DNA from: a virus
IMG/VR virus record: IMGVR_UViG_3300031227_009907
Location: 1 to 64,000 of that record
DNA length: 64,000 nucleotides
Reading direction: 5' to 3' (one strand)
Shown piece by piece: positions 63,243-64,000 of this stretch (positions are counted from its first letter, which is position 1; every line of letters starts with the position of its first letter). The position numbers and the translations under genes are program-made. The notes under the pieces are model-generated. The model had not been told where the DNA came from. It was given only the letters and a program-made list of their open reading frames with translations, and made no database searches.

Positions 63243-64000
63243 ATGCCAGTTTTCGGTTCTGGGGCAGTTCGTATTCCTGAAGCAGCCAAGTGGCATCTAT
63301 TATTTTGGCTATTAAGCGATTTATACACAGGGGCAAAAGGACCCGCTATGAGGGAGAAACTGGAGCGTATTATAGATCGCGTTCAAAGGCGCTATAATAC
63401 AAGGAAAGTCTCCATTGATGGTGACTTAAAGAAAGTTTCTATCCTTGGTGAAAGCCCTATAACTGCTTTGCATGAGTTGATGGGTGTATTTAATAGACAT
63501 AAACTCTCTAAGCAGCAGATACAGTGTGTATTCAGCCAATTAAATAAGCCGGAAGAGAAGGTTAATCTTGTAAAAGACTTAATTGGCGTAGATACTGATG
63601 AAGATAGAATGATATTAAAATGTGTTGCAACCGTAGCAGGGGCTAAAGGGAAGGTAGAAGAGTATGCTAGTGGTAAAATAGGGGTTTTTGCTAGTAAACA
63701 GGGAAAGAGATTAATTGACTATATTGCTCGTAAGAGTCCTAAGAAGGCAGCGGAATTGGCGCGGACTCTAAAGGATGCGAAAACTATCGGTAGGACGACA
63801 AGAGATGTTGCAAGACGCCATAAATATACAACAGGGGCAATAGCGGGTGTTGCCGGAACATTGGCTGTTCAAGCGGGTAGACGTAAAAGACGGCGTAATG
63901 AATACGAGGAAGAGTATGCTGGAGGTAAACTGGGGGTCTTTGCTGGGGAACAAGGGAAGAGATTAATTGAGTATATTGCCCGTAAGAGTCCCAAGAAAGC
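63243..64000 (+). CDS. Basic repeat protein (3' end outside window)
   Basis: At least 252 residues from the ATG at 63243 after TTAGGAGGACATATA, with no stop before the window end. The C-terminal visible part has two copies of EEYAGGKLGVFAGEQGKRLI followed by YIARKSPKKA (about 63658-63750 and 63910-64000), separated by a basic Ala/Gly segment with RRKRRRNEYEEEYA. It resembles the basic protein at 53603. Possibly a DNA-associated or internal virion protein. Confidence 0.55.
   Translation, partial: MPVFGSGAVRIPEAAKWHLLFWLLSDLYTGAKGPAMREKLERIIDRVQRRYNTRKVSIDGDLKKVSILGESPITALHELMGVFNRHKLSKQQIQCVFSQLNKPEEKVNLVKDLIGVDTDEDRMILKCVATVAGAKGKVEEYASGKIGVFASKQGKRLIDYIARKSPKKAAELARTLKDAKTIGRTTRDVARRHKYTTGAIAGVAGTLAVQAGRRKRRRNEYEEEYAGGKLGVFAGEQGKRLIEYIARKSPKK

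Overview
This window is a fragment of a large tailed double-stranded DNA bacteriophage (Caudoviricetes-like). Every supported gene lies on the + strand. Genes are tightly packed, often with 1-8 nt stop/start overlaps, and most have a purine-rich Shine-Dalgarno site, so the host is a bacterium; the host taxon cannot be named from the sequence. The phage assignment rests on a terminase large subunit carrying an intein, phage-type replication proteins (DnaB-like and SNF2 helicases, a DnaC-like loader, DnaG primase, a DnaE-type polymerase, a RecA, SbcCD-like proteins, a 5'-3' exonuclease, a RuvC-like nuclease), a collagen-like fibre, glycosyltransferases and three tRNAs. The background is AT-rich, with GC-richer accessory patches.

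Layout: 0-1.9 kb, end of a collagen-like fibre and a companion protein. 1.9-10.8 kb, glycosyltransferases and SAM-dependent methyltransferases, probably for surface or virion glycan decoration; a GT2 gene and a GT-B gene both look split. 10.8-19.5 kb, replication block: SNF2 helicase, MazG/Nmad1-like protein, helicase loader, DnaB-like helicase, deoxyribosyltransferase-like protein, tRNA-Leu/Lys/Ile, primase. 19.5-30.9 kb, accessory island of small genes, GC-richer, with its own sigma70-like promoter and leader sequences reused before successive genes; it includes ParB-like, DUF932-like, sigma-like and AT-hook proteins and a tRNA-like structured element. 31-43 kb, core replication and repair: DnaE, five tandem small paralogues, an SSB ending in DDDIPF, family-4 UDG, RecA, SbcD, SbcC, exonuclease, RuvC-like. 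43-49 kb, HIRAN protein, zinc-finger/sigma-like regulator, DNA methyltransferase, and GC-rich cargo genes between duplicated gene ends. 49-58 kb, sigma-like factor, TerL with HNH intein, basic proteins and a WYL/ART/HExxH multidomain protein. 58-64 kb, lipoproteins, dCMP deaminase, an adenine-methyltransferase-like protein, sulfotransferase-like pair (one broken) and the start of a repeat protein. No portal or major capsid protein was recognised.

The strongest unexplained signals are: (1) small accessory genes repeatedly bordered by duplicated 5' or 3' ends of the neighbouring gene (both sides of the SNF2 helicase; the 46-48 kb methyltransferase region; the 20-22 kb island); (2) several genes whose only well-spaced start after a strong Shine-Dalgarno is AUU, AUC or AUA; (3) two structured RNA candidates, at 30.2-30.4 kb and 44.5-44.7 kb; (4) the WYL/ART/metallopeptidase protein; (5) leader motifs shared by runs of consecutive genes. 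Functional calls are from motifs read by eye; no database search was made.
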